Positions 25,704 to 34,238 of a DNA stretch of 64,000 nucleotides are shown here, in pieces. The notes under the pieces are model-generated. The model was not told where the DNA came from. It made no database searches and was given only the letters and a program-made list of their open reading frames with translations. The stretch spans positions 4,795,001 through 4,859,000 of the forward strand of contig NZ_CP107970.1 in assembly GCF_036090055.1 (NCBI RefSeq), in the 5' to 3' direction. The stretch is from Nocardioides sp. NBC_00368 (GTDB lineage: Bacteria; Actinomycetota; Actinomycetes; Propionibacteriales; Nocardioidaceae). The number at the start of each line of letters is the position of its first letter. Position 1 is the first letter of the stretch. The position numbers were made by a program, and so were the translations under genes.

Positions 25704-25748
25704 GAACGGCCCGCCGTTATTCTCACTTTTCATAGAAATGTGAGAATA
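25700..25748. promoter_or_regulatory. GTGAGAA repeats with 20-base phasing before the Fic gene
   Basis: GTGAGAA at 25700-25706, its inverse TTCTCAC at 25720-25726, and GTGAGAA at 25740-25746, each exactly 20 bases apart. The last two extend to TATTCTCAC-N13-GTGAGAATA. TTCTCA (25720) and AGAATA (25743), 17 apart, may be the promoter, so bound protein would shut it off. Confidence 0.6.
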
Positions 25749-25765
25749 GTGAGTACGCTCGTCTC

Positions 25766-26959
25766 ATGACCGAACGCGGTGTGGCACTGATTCCGGCAGC
25801 GGAGCGTGTCGTCGTGCCGTGGCGCCAGAGCATCAAGGGCGGCACCATCGACGACCGTCGACTGGCAGAGGTGACGGTCAGCATTCCTGCGCGCATTTCC
25901 GGAATCAGCCTGAGCGTTCCGCCCGGCCTGGCTGCTGAGTGCGACGAGGCTGTTCGGGCGATCGCGTCGCTGGATGCCACACACGGCCCTCAGCTCCGCC
26001 CGCTGGCGACGATGCTCCTGCGGGCCGAGTCGATCGCGTCGTCGAAGATCGAGCACGAGATCGCCTCGGTCGAGGACTACGTTCGCGCTCTCCATGGCGC
26101 GAAGTCGAACTCGTCGGCGCTCTCGATGGTCCGTGCCACCGGGGCTCTGGATCGGCTCGTCTCGGGCCCGCTCGAGCTCGAGACGCTGTTGGATGCGCAT
26201 CGACGACTGATGCGTGACGACCCCATCGACGGCCCCTACGCCGGGCGCTGGCGTGACATGCAGAACTGGATCGGCGGTAGTGACCACTCCCCCCGGGGCG
26301 CGATCTATGTGCCGCCGCCCCCGGACCGAGTGGGCGGTCTGATGGAAGATCTGATTGCTTTCGCGACCCGCGACGACCTCGCCGTGATTCCGCAGGCCGC
26401 GATCGCGCACGCACAACTGGAGGCGATCCATCCGTTCACCGACGGCAACGGCCGCATCGGCCGAGCGCTTGCCGCGGCAGTCGTACGTCGTCGCCGCATC
26501 GCTCGCTCGGTGACCGTCCCCGTTGCCTCTGCGTTGGCGGCTCGGCGCAGCGCCTACTTCCAGGCGCTGGACGACTTCCATGCAGGCGACGCGGAGTCGA
26601 TCATCAGCATCATCGCGACCTCTTCGACCGCCGCCGCTGAGGAAGCGAAGGTGACGGCGTCCAGGCTTGCCGAACTGCCGAATGACTGGCGTGAGCGCGT
26701 GGAGCCGAGCAGGGGCAGCGCGGCCGAGTCGCTGCTGGAGAAGCTGGCGGCAGAACCCGTTGTCACCACAGAGGATGTCGAGGAGGATCTAGGTCTCTCC
26801 GTTGCGACGACCCATCGGGTCATCGACCGGCTCCGTGGCGCAGGAGTCATTCGACCGCTCACCAATCGCACGCGCAACCAGGTCTGGGGCGCGGGCGACA
26901 TTCTCGACGAGCTGGCCGATCTGGACGTACGGATCGGGGCCCGCGCGCGGGAGGAATGA
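25766..26959 (+). CDS. Fic-domain protein with C-terminal winged helix
   Basis: A 397-residue Fic protein. Active motif HPFTDGNGRIGR starts at H222, matching the AMP-transferase consensus HPFxxGNGRxxR completely. An N-terminal helix carries SSKIEH (92-97) with E96, the self-inhibiting glutamate of class II Fic proteins, where G or N usually follows. The C-terminal 60 residues (TTEDVEEDLGLSVATTHRVIDRLRGAGVIRPL) form a helix-turn-helix. Such proteins AMPylate protein targets; the DNA-binding tail suggests self-regulation at the GTGAGAA repeats just upstream. Codon use is less GC-biased than its neighbours, which hints at transfer. Confidence 0.88.
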   Translation: MTERGVALIPAAERVVVPWRQSIKGGTIDDRRLAEVTVSIPARISGISLSVPPGLAAECDEAVRAIASLDATHGPQLRPLATMLLRAESIASSKIEHEIASVEDYVRALHGAKSNSSALSMVRATGALDRLVSGPLELETLLDAHRRLMRDDPIDGPYAGRWRDMQNWIGGSDHSPRGAIYVPPPPDRVGGLMEDLIAFATRDDLAVIPQAAIAHAQLEAIHPFTDGNGRIGRALAAAVVRRRRIARSVTVPVASALAARRSAYFQALDDFHAGDAESIISIIATSSTAAAEEAKVTASRLAELPNDWRERVEPSRGSAAESLLEKLAAEPVVTTEDVEEDLGLSVATTHRVIDRLRGAGVIRPLTNRTRNQVWGAGDILDELADLDVRIGARAREE

Positions 26960-27002
26960 ACCCCTCGGAATGAATGGGTGGTCGTGAGGATTGCTAAGTA
27001 AT

Positions 27003-28448
27003 GTGCCCACCTCGACGACCAGACCAACGCGCAGCTCGGTAGGACTTCGTAGCGAACGCGGGCCGATCCTGCTCGCGGTGATGGTGTCGCTCAGTCTGGT
27101 CGCGATCGACATGACGATCCTGGCGACGGCGGTGCCGAGCGTGGTGAAGGATCTCGGCGGCTTCGAGCAGTTCCCGTGGCTCTTCTCGATCTACGTGCTG
27201 GCGACCGCGGTGACCACGCCGCTCTACGCCAAGGTCGCCGACCGGCTCGGGCGCAAGCCGGTGATGATCGCCGGGATCGTGGCGTTCCTGGTCGGCTCGC
27301 TGCTGTGCGGCCTGGCGTGGTCGCTGACCGCGCTCATCGTCTTCCGGGCGATCCAGGGCATCGGCGCCGGGGCGATCCAGCCGATGGCGATGACGATCGT
27401 CTCCGACATCTACACGCTGGAGGAGCGAGCGGTCGCGACGTCGTACGTCGCCTCGGTCTGGGCCACCGCCGCCATCGTCGGGCCAACGCTCGGCGGTGTC
27501 TTCGCCGACTACCTCGACTGGCGGCTGATCTTCCTGATCAACCTTCCGATCGGGGCGGTCGCGCTGTGGCTCCTGCGCCACTTCCACGAGAACCGCCGGC
27601 CGGCCGCGACGACCGCCATCGACTGGGCCGGTGCCGGGCTGCTGACGGTCGGTGGCATCGCGCTGCTGCTCGGCCTGCTCGAGGGCGGTCACGCCTGGGC
27701 CTGGTCGTCCGCGCCCTCCTACCTGATCTTCGCGGTCGGCATCGTCGCCCTCGTCGCCTTCGGGTTCGTCGAGCGGCGTGCCGCCGACCCGGTGCTGCCG
27801 CCGTGGGTCCTCGGCCACCGAGTCCTCGCGCCGGCCAACGCCGCGAGCCTGATCGTCGGGGTCGTGATGCTCGGGCTGACGACGTACGTCCCGCTCTATG
27901 CCCAGAGCGTGCTCGGTCACTCGGCGGTGGTGGCCGGTTTCGCGCTCGCCGGGATGAGCATCGGCTGGCCGATCGCGGCTGCCACGGCCGGCCGGATCTA
28001 CCTCGTGAGGGGCTTCCGGGTCGCGGTGGGGCTCGGCGCGCTGCTGGTCGTCGTCGGCGGGTTCGTGCTGGTCACGGTCGGCGAGAACTCGTCGTTCTGG
28101 CACCTGGCGATCCCCTGCTTCGTGCTCGGTCTCGGCTTCGGCTGGTCCGTCAACCCGGGCGTCGTCGCCGCCGGGTCGGCGGTCGACTGGGAGGTGCGCG
28201 GGGTGGCCACCGGGTCCAACATGTTCGCCCGCTCGGTCGGCTCGGCGCTGGGCGTCGCGCTCTTCGGTGCGGTCGCGAACGGGCTGGTCAGGAGCGAGTA
28301 CGCCGGGGGAGAGGTGCCGCCGCTCGAAGCCCTGCCTGCTGACGTCCTCGCGCCGGCGCTGCACGTCGTCTTCGTCGTCGGCCTGGTCGTCTCGGTGCCG
28401 CTGCTGGTGGTGGCCTGGCGTACGCCGGTTCGGATCCGGCAGGACTGA
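27003..28448 (+). CDS. MFS exporter, DHA2 (EmrB/QacA) family
   Basis: A 481-residue protein with about fourteen hydrophobic segments. Motif D1 (LVAIDMTILATAVPSV), motif A KVADRLGRKPVM and motif C-type ATAAIVGPTLGGVFADYLDWRLIFLINLPIG place it in the DHA2 drug:H+ antiporters. GTG 27003 is favoured (GAGGA 12 bases upstream); TTG 26991 would place the ribosome site too close. Substrate unknown; no linked repressor gene is visible. Confidence 0.87.
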   Translation: MPTSTTRPTRSSVGLRSERGPILLAVMVSLSLVAIDMTILATAVPSVVKDLGGFEQFPWLFSIYVLATAVTTPLYAKVADRLGRKPVMIAGIVAFLVGSLLCGLAWSLTALIVFRAIQGIGAGAIQPMAMTIVSDIYTLEERAVATSYVASVWATAAIVGPTLGGVFADYLDWRLIFLINLPIGAVALWLLRHFHENRRPAATTAIDWAGAGLLTVGGIALLLGLLEGGHAWAWSSAPSYLIFAVGIVALVAFGFVERRAADPVLPPWVLGHRVLAPANAASLIVGVVMLGLTTYVPLYAQSVLGHSAVVAGFALAGMSIGWPIAAATAGRIYLVRGFRVAVGLGALLVVVGGFVLVTVGENSSFWHLAIPCFVLGLGFGWSVNPGVVAAGSAVDWEVRGVATGSNMFARSVGSALGVALFGAVANGLVRSEYAGGEVPPLEALPADVLAPALHVVFVVGLVVSVPLLVVAWRTPVRIRQD

Positions 28449-28469
28449 GTCCAGATTGCATCCTGAGAG

Positions 28470-28502
28470 GGTTACCACCGAGTAACCACTGCGTCGTAGA
28501 CT
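28470..28502 (+). promoter_or_regulatory. GGTTAC-N6-GTAACC operator and leaderless -10 box
   Basis: Perfect 6-bp arms at 28470-28475 and 28482-28487, a TetR-style site. TAGACT at 28497-28502 ends seven bases before ATG 28510, so the mRNA is probably leaderless and the operator covers the -35 position. Confidence 0.5.
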
Positions 28503-28509
28503 CCGATGC

Positions 28510-29658
28510 ATGCTGAAGCGCGACCACTATGAGGAAGACCACGAGGACTTCCGAGCCTCCGTCCAGCAGTGGCTGGAGCGTTCGGTCAAGCCCCACACCG
28601 ACAAGCACATCGCCGACAAGGCGCTGCCCCGCGAGTTCTGGCTGGAGGCTGGCGAGAACGGCTTCCTCGGGCTCGCGATCCCGGAGGAGTACGGCGGCGC
28701 CGGTGCCGACGACTTCCGCTTCAACGCGGTCCTCGCCGAGGAGCTCGCCAAGATCGGCGCGGCCTACCCGACCTGCGTCGGCATCCACTCCGACATCACC
28801 GCTCCCTACCTGGTCCGTCTCGGCACCGAGGAGCAGAAGCAGCGCTGGCTGCCGGGCGTGGCCTCCGGTGAGATCCTGCTCGCCATCGGCATGACCGAGC
28901 CCTCGGGTGGCTCCGACCTGGCCGCGCTGAAGACCACCGCGGTCCGTGACGGCGACGAGTGGGTCATCAACGGCTCCAAGACCTTCATCACCAACGGCTA
29001 CTCCTGCGACCTGGTCATCACCGCGGTCCGCACCGACCCGGAGAAGGGCGCCAAGGGCATCACCCTCTTCGCGATCGAGGCGACCAAGGAGGGCTTCTCC
29101 CGCGGCCGCAAGCTCGACAAGGTCGGCATGGAGGAGTCCGACACCGCCGAGCTGTTCTTCGAGAACGTACGCGTCACCGACGCCGAGATCATCGGCGAGC
29201 TCAACCGCGGCTTCATCCACATGATGGAGGAGCTCCCGCAGGAGCGTGTCTCGTGCGCGGTCGCCAACATCGCGCAGGCCAAGCAGATCCTGCTCGAGAC
29301 CGTCCAGTACGCCAAGGACCGCAAGGCCTTCGGCCAGTCCATCGGCGCCTTCCAGCACAACAAGTTCCTGCTCGCCGAGCTGGTCACCCAGATCGAGGTC
29401 GCCGAGGCGTACGTCGACAAGTGTGTCGCCGCGCACGCCCGCGGTGAGCTCACCCCGGTCGAGGCGTCCAAGGCCAAGTGGTGGTCCTCGCAGGCGCAGT
29501 CGGAGGTCCTCGACCACTGCGTCCAGATCCACGGCGGCTACGGCTTCATGAACGAGTACCGCGTCGCTCGCGCCTGGCGCGACGCCCGCGTCACCAAGAT
29601 CTGGGCCGGCTCCAACGAGATCATGAAGGAGCTCATCGGCCGCGACCTCGGCTTCTGA
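28510..29658 (+). CDS. Acyl-CoA dehydrogenase, long-chain (LCAD) type
   Basis: A 382-residue flavoprotein. FAD/substrate motifs AIGMTEPSGGSDLAALKT and RKAFGQSIGAFQHNKF, and DHCVQIHGGYGFMNEY near the end. The usual catalytic Glu before GT near the C-terminus is replaced (IWAGSNEIMKELIGR), but ELPQERVS supplies the glutamate at the helix-G position used by LCAD and isovaleryl-CoA dehydrogenases. It would start beta-oxidation of long or branched acyl-CoA. No electron-transfer flavoprotein gene is adjacent. Codon bias is very strong, suggesting high expression. Confidence 0.9.
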   Translation: MLKRDHYEEDHEDFRASVQQWLERSVKPHTDKHIADKALPREFWLEAGENGFLGLAIPEEYGGAGADDFRFNAVLAEELAKIGAAYPTCVGIHSDITAPYLVRLGTEEQKQRWLPGVASGEILLAIGMTEPSGGSDLAALKTTAVRDGDEWVINGSKTFITNGYSCDLVITAVRTDPEKGAKGITLFAIEATKEGFSRGRKLDKVGMEESDTAELFFENVRVTDAEIIGELNRGFIHMMEELPQERVSCAVANIAQAKQILLETVQYAKDRKAFGQSIGAFQHNKFLLAELVTQIEVAEAYVDKCVAAHARGELTPVEASKAKWWSSQAQSEVLDHCVQIHGGYGFMNEYRVARAWRDARVTKIWAGSNEIMKELIGRDLGF

Positions 29659-29772
29659 GCTTCTCTCGTCGTACGTCCCTGGCGGGCGTCCACCTCCGGG
29701 TGGGCGCCCGTCGGCGCATTTCCCGGTGCTTCGACGCTAGGCCCGACGCCCGCAAGACGAAATAGATCCTTA

Positions 29773-29788
29773 ATAGATCGTCTATAAT
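29773..29788 (+). promoter_or_regulatory. -10 box overlapped by an ATAGA-TCG-TCTAT palindrome
   Basis: TATAAT at 29783-29788 overlaps the palindrome at 29773-29785 in a short AT-rich stretch; another AATAGATC lies at 29761. This is a good candidate for a repressed promoter of the PPOX-type gene at 29880. The rest of 29659-29879 shows nothing else clear. Confidence 0.45.
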
Positions 29789-29879
29789 AAAACTATCTGT
29801 TACGGTCTCTCTTGCTTCCGCCGAGCAGCCCAATCCATGCAGCCTGACCGGCCGCTTCACCTCCCAAGGACTGATCCAC

Positions 29880-30347
29880 ATGACCAAGCCCGCCGAGCCC
29901 CGCGTCCTCGCCGATCAGGACCTCAGCGACCTGCTCGCCAGTCAGCAGTTCGGTGTGCTGGCCACGGTCAAGCGCAGCGGCCACCCGCACATGTCGACCG
30001 TGATGTACGGCTGGGACCCGATCGAGCGGATCATCCGAGTCTCCACCACCGCCGAACGACTCAAGGCGCGTCACGTGCGCAACAACCCGCACGTCTCCCT
30101 GCATGTGAATGGGCCTGACATCTGGTCCTTCGCGGTGGCCGAGGGGAAGGCGGAAGTGTCGGAGGTGACCACCGAGCCGGGTGACGCCACTGGCAGGGAG
30201 CTGCTGGCCCTCGTCCCAGGCTTCCAGGATCCGGCCGAGGAGGCCGCCTTCCTGCAGCAGTTGGTCGTGGAGGGCCGGGTGGTGATCAGGCTGCATGTCA
30301 CGCGCCTGTACGGCACAGCCCTGGACATCGCGCCGGCACAGGGATGA
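29880..30347 (+). CDS. PPOX-class F420/flavin-dependent oxidoreductase-like protein
   Basis: A 155-residue split-barrel protein: LLASQQFGVLATVKRSGHPHMSTVMYGWD opens as in pyridoxamine-5'-phosphate-oxidase-like F420 proteins, followed by STTAERLKARHVRNNPHVSLHV, the family's K-x-x-N-x-x-x-N-P-x-V-s/a-L pattern. Such proteins reduce or bind quinones, biliverdin or similar compounds with F420H2 or FMN. Start ATG 29880 lies 12 bases after AAGGA. Confidence 0.82.
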   Translation: MTKPAEPRVLADQDLSDLLASQQFGVLATVKRSGHPHMSTVMYGWDPIERIIRVSTTAERLKARHVRNNPHVSLHVNGPDIWSFAVAEGKAEVSEVTTEPGDATGRELLALVPGFQDPAEEAAFLQQLVVEGRVVIRLHVTRLYGTALDIAPAQG

Positions 30348-30393
30348 CGGAGTCGATCTCCACTTGGGGGCGGACAGACGGCCGGAGCCCGGC

Positions 30394-31644
30394 ATGATGA
30401 CCGTCATGACTCAGCGTTCCTCCGTCGCCATCACCCACGCGTATGTCGTCCCGATCGCGGGCGAGCCGATCGAGAACGGCACGGTCGTGATCGAGGACGG
30501 GGTGATCACGGCGGTGGGCGCCGACGTCGCGGTCCCCGCCGGGATCGACACCATCGACGCGAAAGGCAAGTGGCTGCTTCCGGGCCTCGTCGAGGGGCAC
30601 GGCCACATCGGTACCCACGAGCAGGGCGAGGGCTGGGCCGGCGACGACACCAACGAGATGACCGACCCGGACGGCGCGGCCCTGCGAGCGATCGACGCGA
30701 TCAACATCGAGGACGAGGGCTTCCGCGACGCCCTCGCCGGCGGGGTGACCACCGCGGTGATCAAGCCCGGGTCCGGCAACCCGATCGGCGGCCAGACGGT
30801 CGCGATCAAGACCTGGGGCGGCCGCACCATCGACGAGCAGGTCGTCTCCGACTCGGTCTCGGTCAAGAGCGCCCTCGGTGAGAACCCCAAGCGGGTCTAC
30901 GGCGACCAGAAGAAGACCCCGTCGACCCGCCTCGGCGTCGCCAACATCATCCGGAAGGCCTTCGTCGAGGCCCAGAACTACGCAGCCAAGAGGGCGGCCG
31001 CCGAGGAGAAGGGCGAGCCGTTCGACCGCGACCTCGGCAAGGAGACGCTCGCCCGTGTGCTCTCCGGCGAGCTCGCCTGGGACCAGCACACCCACCGCGC
31101 CGACGACATCGCCACGGCCATCCGGCTGAGCGAGGAGTTCGGCTATCGCCTCGTGGTCAACCACGGCACCGAGGGCCACCTTCTGGCCGACGTGCTCGCC
31201 GAGAAGGACATCCCGGTCATCTACGGCCCCATGTTCGTGAGCCGCTCGAAGGTGGAGGTCCGCAACCGGGCCAACCGCAACATCGCTGCGATGGCCGCCG
31301 CCGGCGTGCGGGTGGCGATCACCACCGATCACCCGGTCATCCCGATCAACTTCCTGGTCCACCAGGCCTCCTTCGCCGTACGCGACGGCCTCCCGCGCGA
31401 CACCGCCCTGGCCGCGATCACCACGAATCCGGCGAGCTTCCTCGGTCTCGATGACCGGGTCGGCGCGATCGCTCCCGGGCTCGACGGCGACGTGGTGATC
31501 TGGTCCGGCGACCCGCTCGACACCGACCACCGCGCCGAGCGGGTCTTCATCACCGGAACCGAGGTCTACAGCTGGGACAGCGAGGCCGACGCGGGTCGCG
31601 GTAGCGGGATCACGCGGGAGCGCACGACGCGGTTCGGGGTCTGA
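30394..31644 (+). CDS. Amidohydrolase-superfamily metal hydrolase
   Basis: A 416-residue enzyme of the imidazolonepropionase/dihydroorotase-like group. N-terminal beta-sandwich, then the metal motif VEGHGHIGTHE (about residue 67; the more common HxH form appears as HGH), QHTHRADD, VNHGTEGH and ITTDHPVIP with the final aspartate. GGAG six bases before ATG 30394 decides the start; further in-frame ATGs lie at 30397 and 30406. It hydrolyses an unknown cyclic amide or similar compound. Followed within two bases by a lipoprotein-like gene. Confidence 0.82.
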   Translation: MMTVMTQRSSVAITHAYVVPIAGEPIENGTVVIEDGVITAVGADVAVPAGIDTIDAKGKWLLPGLVEGHGHIGTHEQGEGWAGDDTNEMTDPDGAALRAIDAINIEDEGFRDALAGGVTTAVIKPGSGNPIGGQTVAIKTWGGRTIDEQVVSDSVSVKSALGENPKRVYGDQKKTPSTRLGVANIIRKAFVEAQNYAAKRAAAEEKGEPFDRDLGKETLARVLSGELAWDQHTHRADDIATAIRLSEEFGYRLVVNHGTEGHLLADVLAEKDIPVIYGPMFVSRSKVEVRNRANRNIAAMAAAGVRVAITTDHPVIPINFLVHQASFAVRDGLPRDTALAAITTNPASFLGLDDRVGAIAPGLDGDVVIWSGDPLDTDHRAERVFITGTEVYSWDSEADAGRGSGITRERTTRFGV

Positions 31645-31646
31645 GG

Positions 31647-32165
31647 ATGCGCAACGAACGCCGGATCGACGACGTACCCAAGGGCATGACCCCCACCGAC
31701 AACACCACCGACCAGAGCACCGACACCGACACGCGCAAGATCCGCCCGGCGGCGTACCTGCTGCCCGTCCTGGCGCTGACGCTGGCCCCGATGTTCGCCG
31801 GATGTGGCTCCGAGGCGACCGACCCAGGCGCTAACGTGTCTGACGTGCCCACATCGTCCGACCCGACGCCCGCCGAGGACCCGAAGGTCGCTGCCGCGAT
31901 CGCCGACCTGGCCGAGCGTCAGGGGGTGAAGAGCGAGGAGATCACCGTCGTCTCCCACGACAAGGTGACCTGGCGCGACGGCAGCCTCGGCTGCCCCGAG
32001 CCAGGGAAGATGTACGCGATGGTCCTGACCGACGGCGTACGCGTGGTGCTCGAGGCCGCGGGGAAGACCTACGAGTACCACGGTGGCGAGAGCGGCCCGG
32101 TCAGCTTCTGCGAGAACCCGCAGGAGCCCGTCCCCGGCGAGGGAAGCAGTGACGCTCCCCAGTGA
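31647..32165 (+). CDS. Membrane-anchored or lipoprotein-like protein, unknown
   Basis: A 172-residue protein: a polar first 33 residues, a hydrophobic segment AAYLLPVLALTLAPMFAGC that ends in a possible lipobox (FAGC), then a Pro/Thr-rich linker and a small domain (ITVVSHDKVTWRDGSLGCPEPGKMYAMVLTDGVRVVLEAAGKTYEYHGG). That domain resembles short actinobacterial proteins of unknown role with a conserved W-x-D-x-S-x-G-C-P motif. The next start codon lies within its coding end. Confidence 0.65.
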   Translation: MRNERRIDDVPKGMTPTDNTTDQSTDTDTRKIRPAAYLLPVLALTLAPMFAGCGSEATDPGANVSDVPTSSDPTPAEDPKVAAAIADLAERQGVKSEEITVVSHDKVTWRDGSLGCPEPGKMYAMVLTDGVRVVLEAAGKTYEYHGGESGPVSFCENPQEPVPGEGSSDAPQ

Positions 32166-32883
32166 GGGTGCCCACGCGGGCCACGAAGACGCCGAGGAGC
32201 GGGCCGAGGGCCTGAAGAACCGGCTCAACTGGCTGCGCGCCGGGGTGCTCGGAGCCAACGACGGCATCGTCTCCACCGCCGGTGTGGTGATGGGCGTCGC
32301 CGGCGCGACCACGGGCACGACGGCTGTCCTGATCGCCGGTGTCGCCGCGCTGGTGGCGGGCGCGATCAGCATGGCCGCGGGGGAGTACGTCTCCGTCTCG
32401 ACCCAGCGCGACACCGAGGAGTCGCTGATCGCCAAGGAGCGTCGCGAACTTCGGGAGATGCCGGAGGAGGAGCTGCGGGAACTGGAGGGGTTCCTGCGCG
32501 ACCGCGGTCTCGAACCCGAGACCGCCGCCGAGGTCGCCGAGCAGCTCACCGATCGGGACGCGCTGCGTGCCCACGCTGTTCTCGAGCTCGGCATCGACGT
32601 CGACGATCTGACCTCGCCGTGGTCCGCGGCCTGGGCGTCGATGCTGTCGTTCACCCTCGGTGCGCTGCTGCCGCTGATGGCGATCATGCTCCTCCCGGAC
32701 AGCGCCCGCATCTGGGGGACCGTGCTCACGGTCACCATCGCCCTCGCCATCACCGGCTGGACCAGCGCGCGTCTCGGCTACGCGCCACCCGGCCGGGCGG
32801 CGATGCGCAACGTCGCCGGCGGACTGCTTGCCATGCTGGTCACCTACGTCGTCGGCGACCTCCTCGGCACACAACTCGGATGA
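32149..32883 (+). CDS. VIT1/CCC1-family iron/manganese transporter
   Basis: A 244-residue protein with five predicted helices and the VIT signatures LRAGVLGANDGIVSTAGVVMGVAGA and GAISMAAGEYVSVSTQRDTEESL, separated from the C-terminal helices by the Glu-rich metal-binding loop (KERRELREMPEEELRELEGFL). GTG 32149 follows GAGGGAAG and overlaps the preceding gene by 17 bases. Probably exports or stores Fe(II)/Mn(II). Confidence 0.9.
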   Translation: MTLPSEGAHAGHEDAEERAEGLKNRLNWLRAGVLGANDGIVSTAGVVMGVAGATTGTTAVLIAGVAALVAGAISMAAGEYVSVSTQRDTEESLIAKERRELREMPEEELRELEGFLRDRGLEPETAAEVAEQLTDRDALRAHAVLELGIDVDDLTSPWSAAWASMLSFTLGALLPLMAIMLLPDSARIWGTVLTVTIALAITGWTSARLGYAPPGRAAMRNVAGGLLAMLVTYVVGDLLGTQLG

Positions 32884-32916
32884 CCCGGCCCCTGTCGCCG
32901 GGCACAATGGGCATCG

Positions 32917-33477
32917 ATGAATCGAATGTTCGTGGCGGTGATCCCGCCGGAGTCGGTGATCGAGGATCTCGACGAGTTCTTGTCCGTACGCCGCGACGCG
33001 GCCGCCTTCCGCTGGTCGGCGCCCGACCAGCTCCACCTGACGCTCGCCTTCGCCGAGCACGTCCCGGACAGGTCCCTCGATGACGCGATCGAGCGGCTGG
33101 AGACGGCCGCGGGGCGGCGTACGCCCTTCGAGCTGACCATCACCGGCGGAGGTGCCTTCCCCAACGTGGCCGAGGGCAAGGTGCTCTACGCCGACGTCGA
33201 GACCGATGCCGCCGAGGAGCTCGACCGGGTCGCCGCCGGGACCAGGAACGCCCTGGTCAAGGCCGGGGTCGAGGTCGACGGCGGACGGTTCCGGCCCCAC
33301 CTGACGGTCGCCCGGACCGGCACGCCGGTGGAGCTCAGCAACTGGGTGCGGCTGCTCGATGCGTACCGTGGCCCGGCCTGGACCGTCTCCTCCTTCGCAC
33401 TGGTGCACTCCCGGCTCGGCGAGGGCCCGAGGAAGCGCCCGGCCTACGACGTCGTAGCAGAGTTTCCTTTCGGCTGA
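32917..33477 (+). CDS. thpR: RNA 2',3'-cyclic phosphodiesterase (2'-5' RNA ligase family)
   Basis: A 186-residue 2H-phosphoesterase with both HxT motifs: H40-L-T42 in QLHLTLAF and H129-L-T131 in PHLTVAR. It opens RNA 2',3'-cyclic phosphates to 2'-phosphates in this family. 33 bases after the transporter; stand-alone. Confidence 0.88.
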   Translation: MNRMFVAVIPPESVIEDLDEFLSVRRDAAAFRWSAPDQLHLTLAFAEHVPDRSLDDAIERLETAAGRRTPFELTITGGGAFPNVAEGKVLYADVETDAAEELDRVAAGTRNALVKAGVEVDGGRFRPHLTVARTGTPVELSNWVRLLDAYRGPAWTVSSFALVHSRLGEGPRKRPAYDVVAEFPFG

Positions 33478-33562
33478 GGGGAAGCCCCGGGTGGTAAAGG
33501 CCGGGACCCGAGGTCGCTACCGTGTGCGGCTTGTTCTGACCTGACCCAGAGGAGAACCGGAC

Positions 33563-34096
33563 ATGAGTCGTCGAGTGGGGCGCAACGCCTACACCGGACT
33601 TTTCAACGACGTCGTGCTGCTCGCCGCCCGTGTGGTGGTCGGCGGGATCTTCGTCGCGCACGGCTGGCAGAAGTACGACCAGGGCTTCGCCGGCACCGAG
33701 CAGTTCCTGGGCGGCCTGGGGGTCCCGGAGCCCGCTCTCGCCGCTCAGGTCGCGACGTATGTCGAGCTCGTCGGCGGGGCGCTGCTGGCCGTCGGCCTCT
33801 TCGCCCCGATCGCCGGGGTGCTGCTCGCGGGTCAGATGGCCGGCGCGATCTGGTACGCCCACCGCACCACCGAGGTCTTCGTCGACCAGGGTGGCTGGGA
33901 GCTCCCCGCCGCGCTCGGCGCCGCGGCTCTCGTGCTCGGCCTGGTCGCCCCCGGCCGGATCACCCTCGACCAGCTCCTCACCTGGCCCTTCAAGGCCGTC
34001 GCCGCCAAGCGCAAGGCCCGCGCCGCCGAGGCGGCCGAGGCCGAGACCACCGAGGCTCAGCCGTACGTCGAGGAGAAGGTGACGATCAAGGCCTGA
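33563..34096 (+). CDS. DoxX-family membrane protein
   Basis: A 177-residue protein with four helices: LLAARVVVGGIFVAHGWQKY, EQFLGGLGVPEPALAAQVATYVELVGGALLAVGLF, GVLLAGQMAGAIWY and the final one, then a charged Ala/Glu tail. Matches DoxX/SURF4-like proteins, often linked to redox balance. GAGGAG lies eight bases before the ATG. Confidence 0.87.
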   Translation: MSRRVGRNAYTGLFNDVVLLAARVVVGGIFVAHGWQKYDQGFAGTEQFLGGLGVPEPALAAQVATYVELVGGALLAVGLFAPIAGVLLAGQMAGAIWYAHRTTEVFVDQGGWELPAALGAAALVLGLVAPGRITLDQLLTWPFKAVAAKRKARAAEAAEAETTEAQPYVEEKVTIKA

Positions 34097-34120
34097 GTCG
34101 CCGCTGGTCGAGCCGCCGCC

Positions 34121-34195
34121 CGTGTAACACGTCGTTCGTACGACTACTCGCCCTATTGGAACGACCGGATAGTCCTACGAACGACGTGTTACACG
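34121..34195. repeat. Long intergenic hairpin B, 26-base arms
   Basis: Arms 34121-34146 and 34170-34195 are complementary with one mismatch (CGTGTAACACGTCGTTCGTA core); loop 34147-34169 contains CTCGCCCTATTGGAACGACC. It lies between convergent DoxX and upp genes but lacks a T-run, and its length and AT-richer stem are unlike the other terminators in the window. Confidence 0.8.
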
Positions 34196-34238
34196 TGGCC
34201 GAGCCCCACGAACTGCGCGTTACCCCGACCTGGCGAGT

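Noticed and set aside
34121..34195. Plain rho-independent terminator
   Set aside because: Arms are far longer and AT-richer than the other terminators here and no T-run follows; kept as a structured repeat instead.
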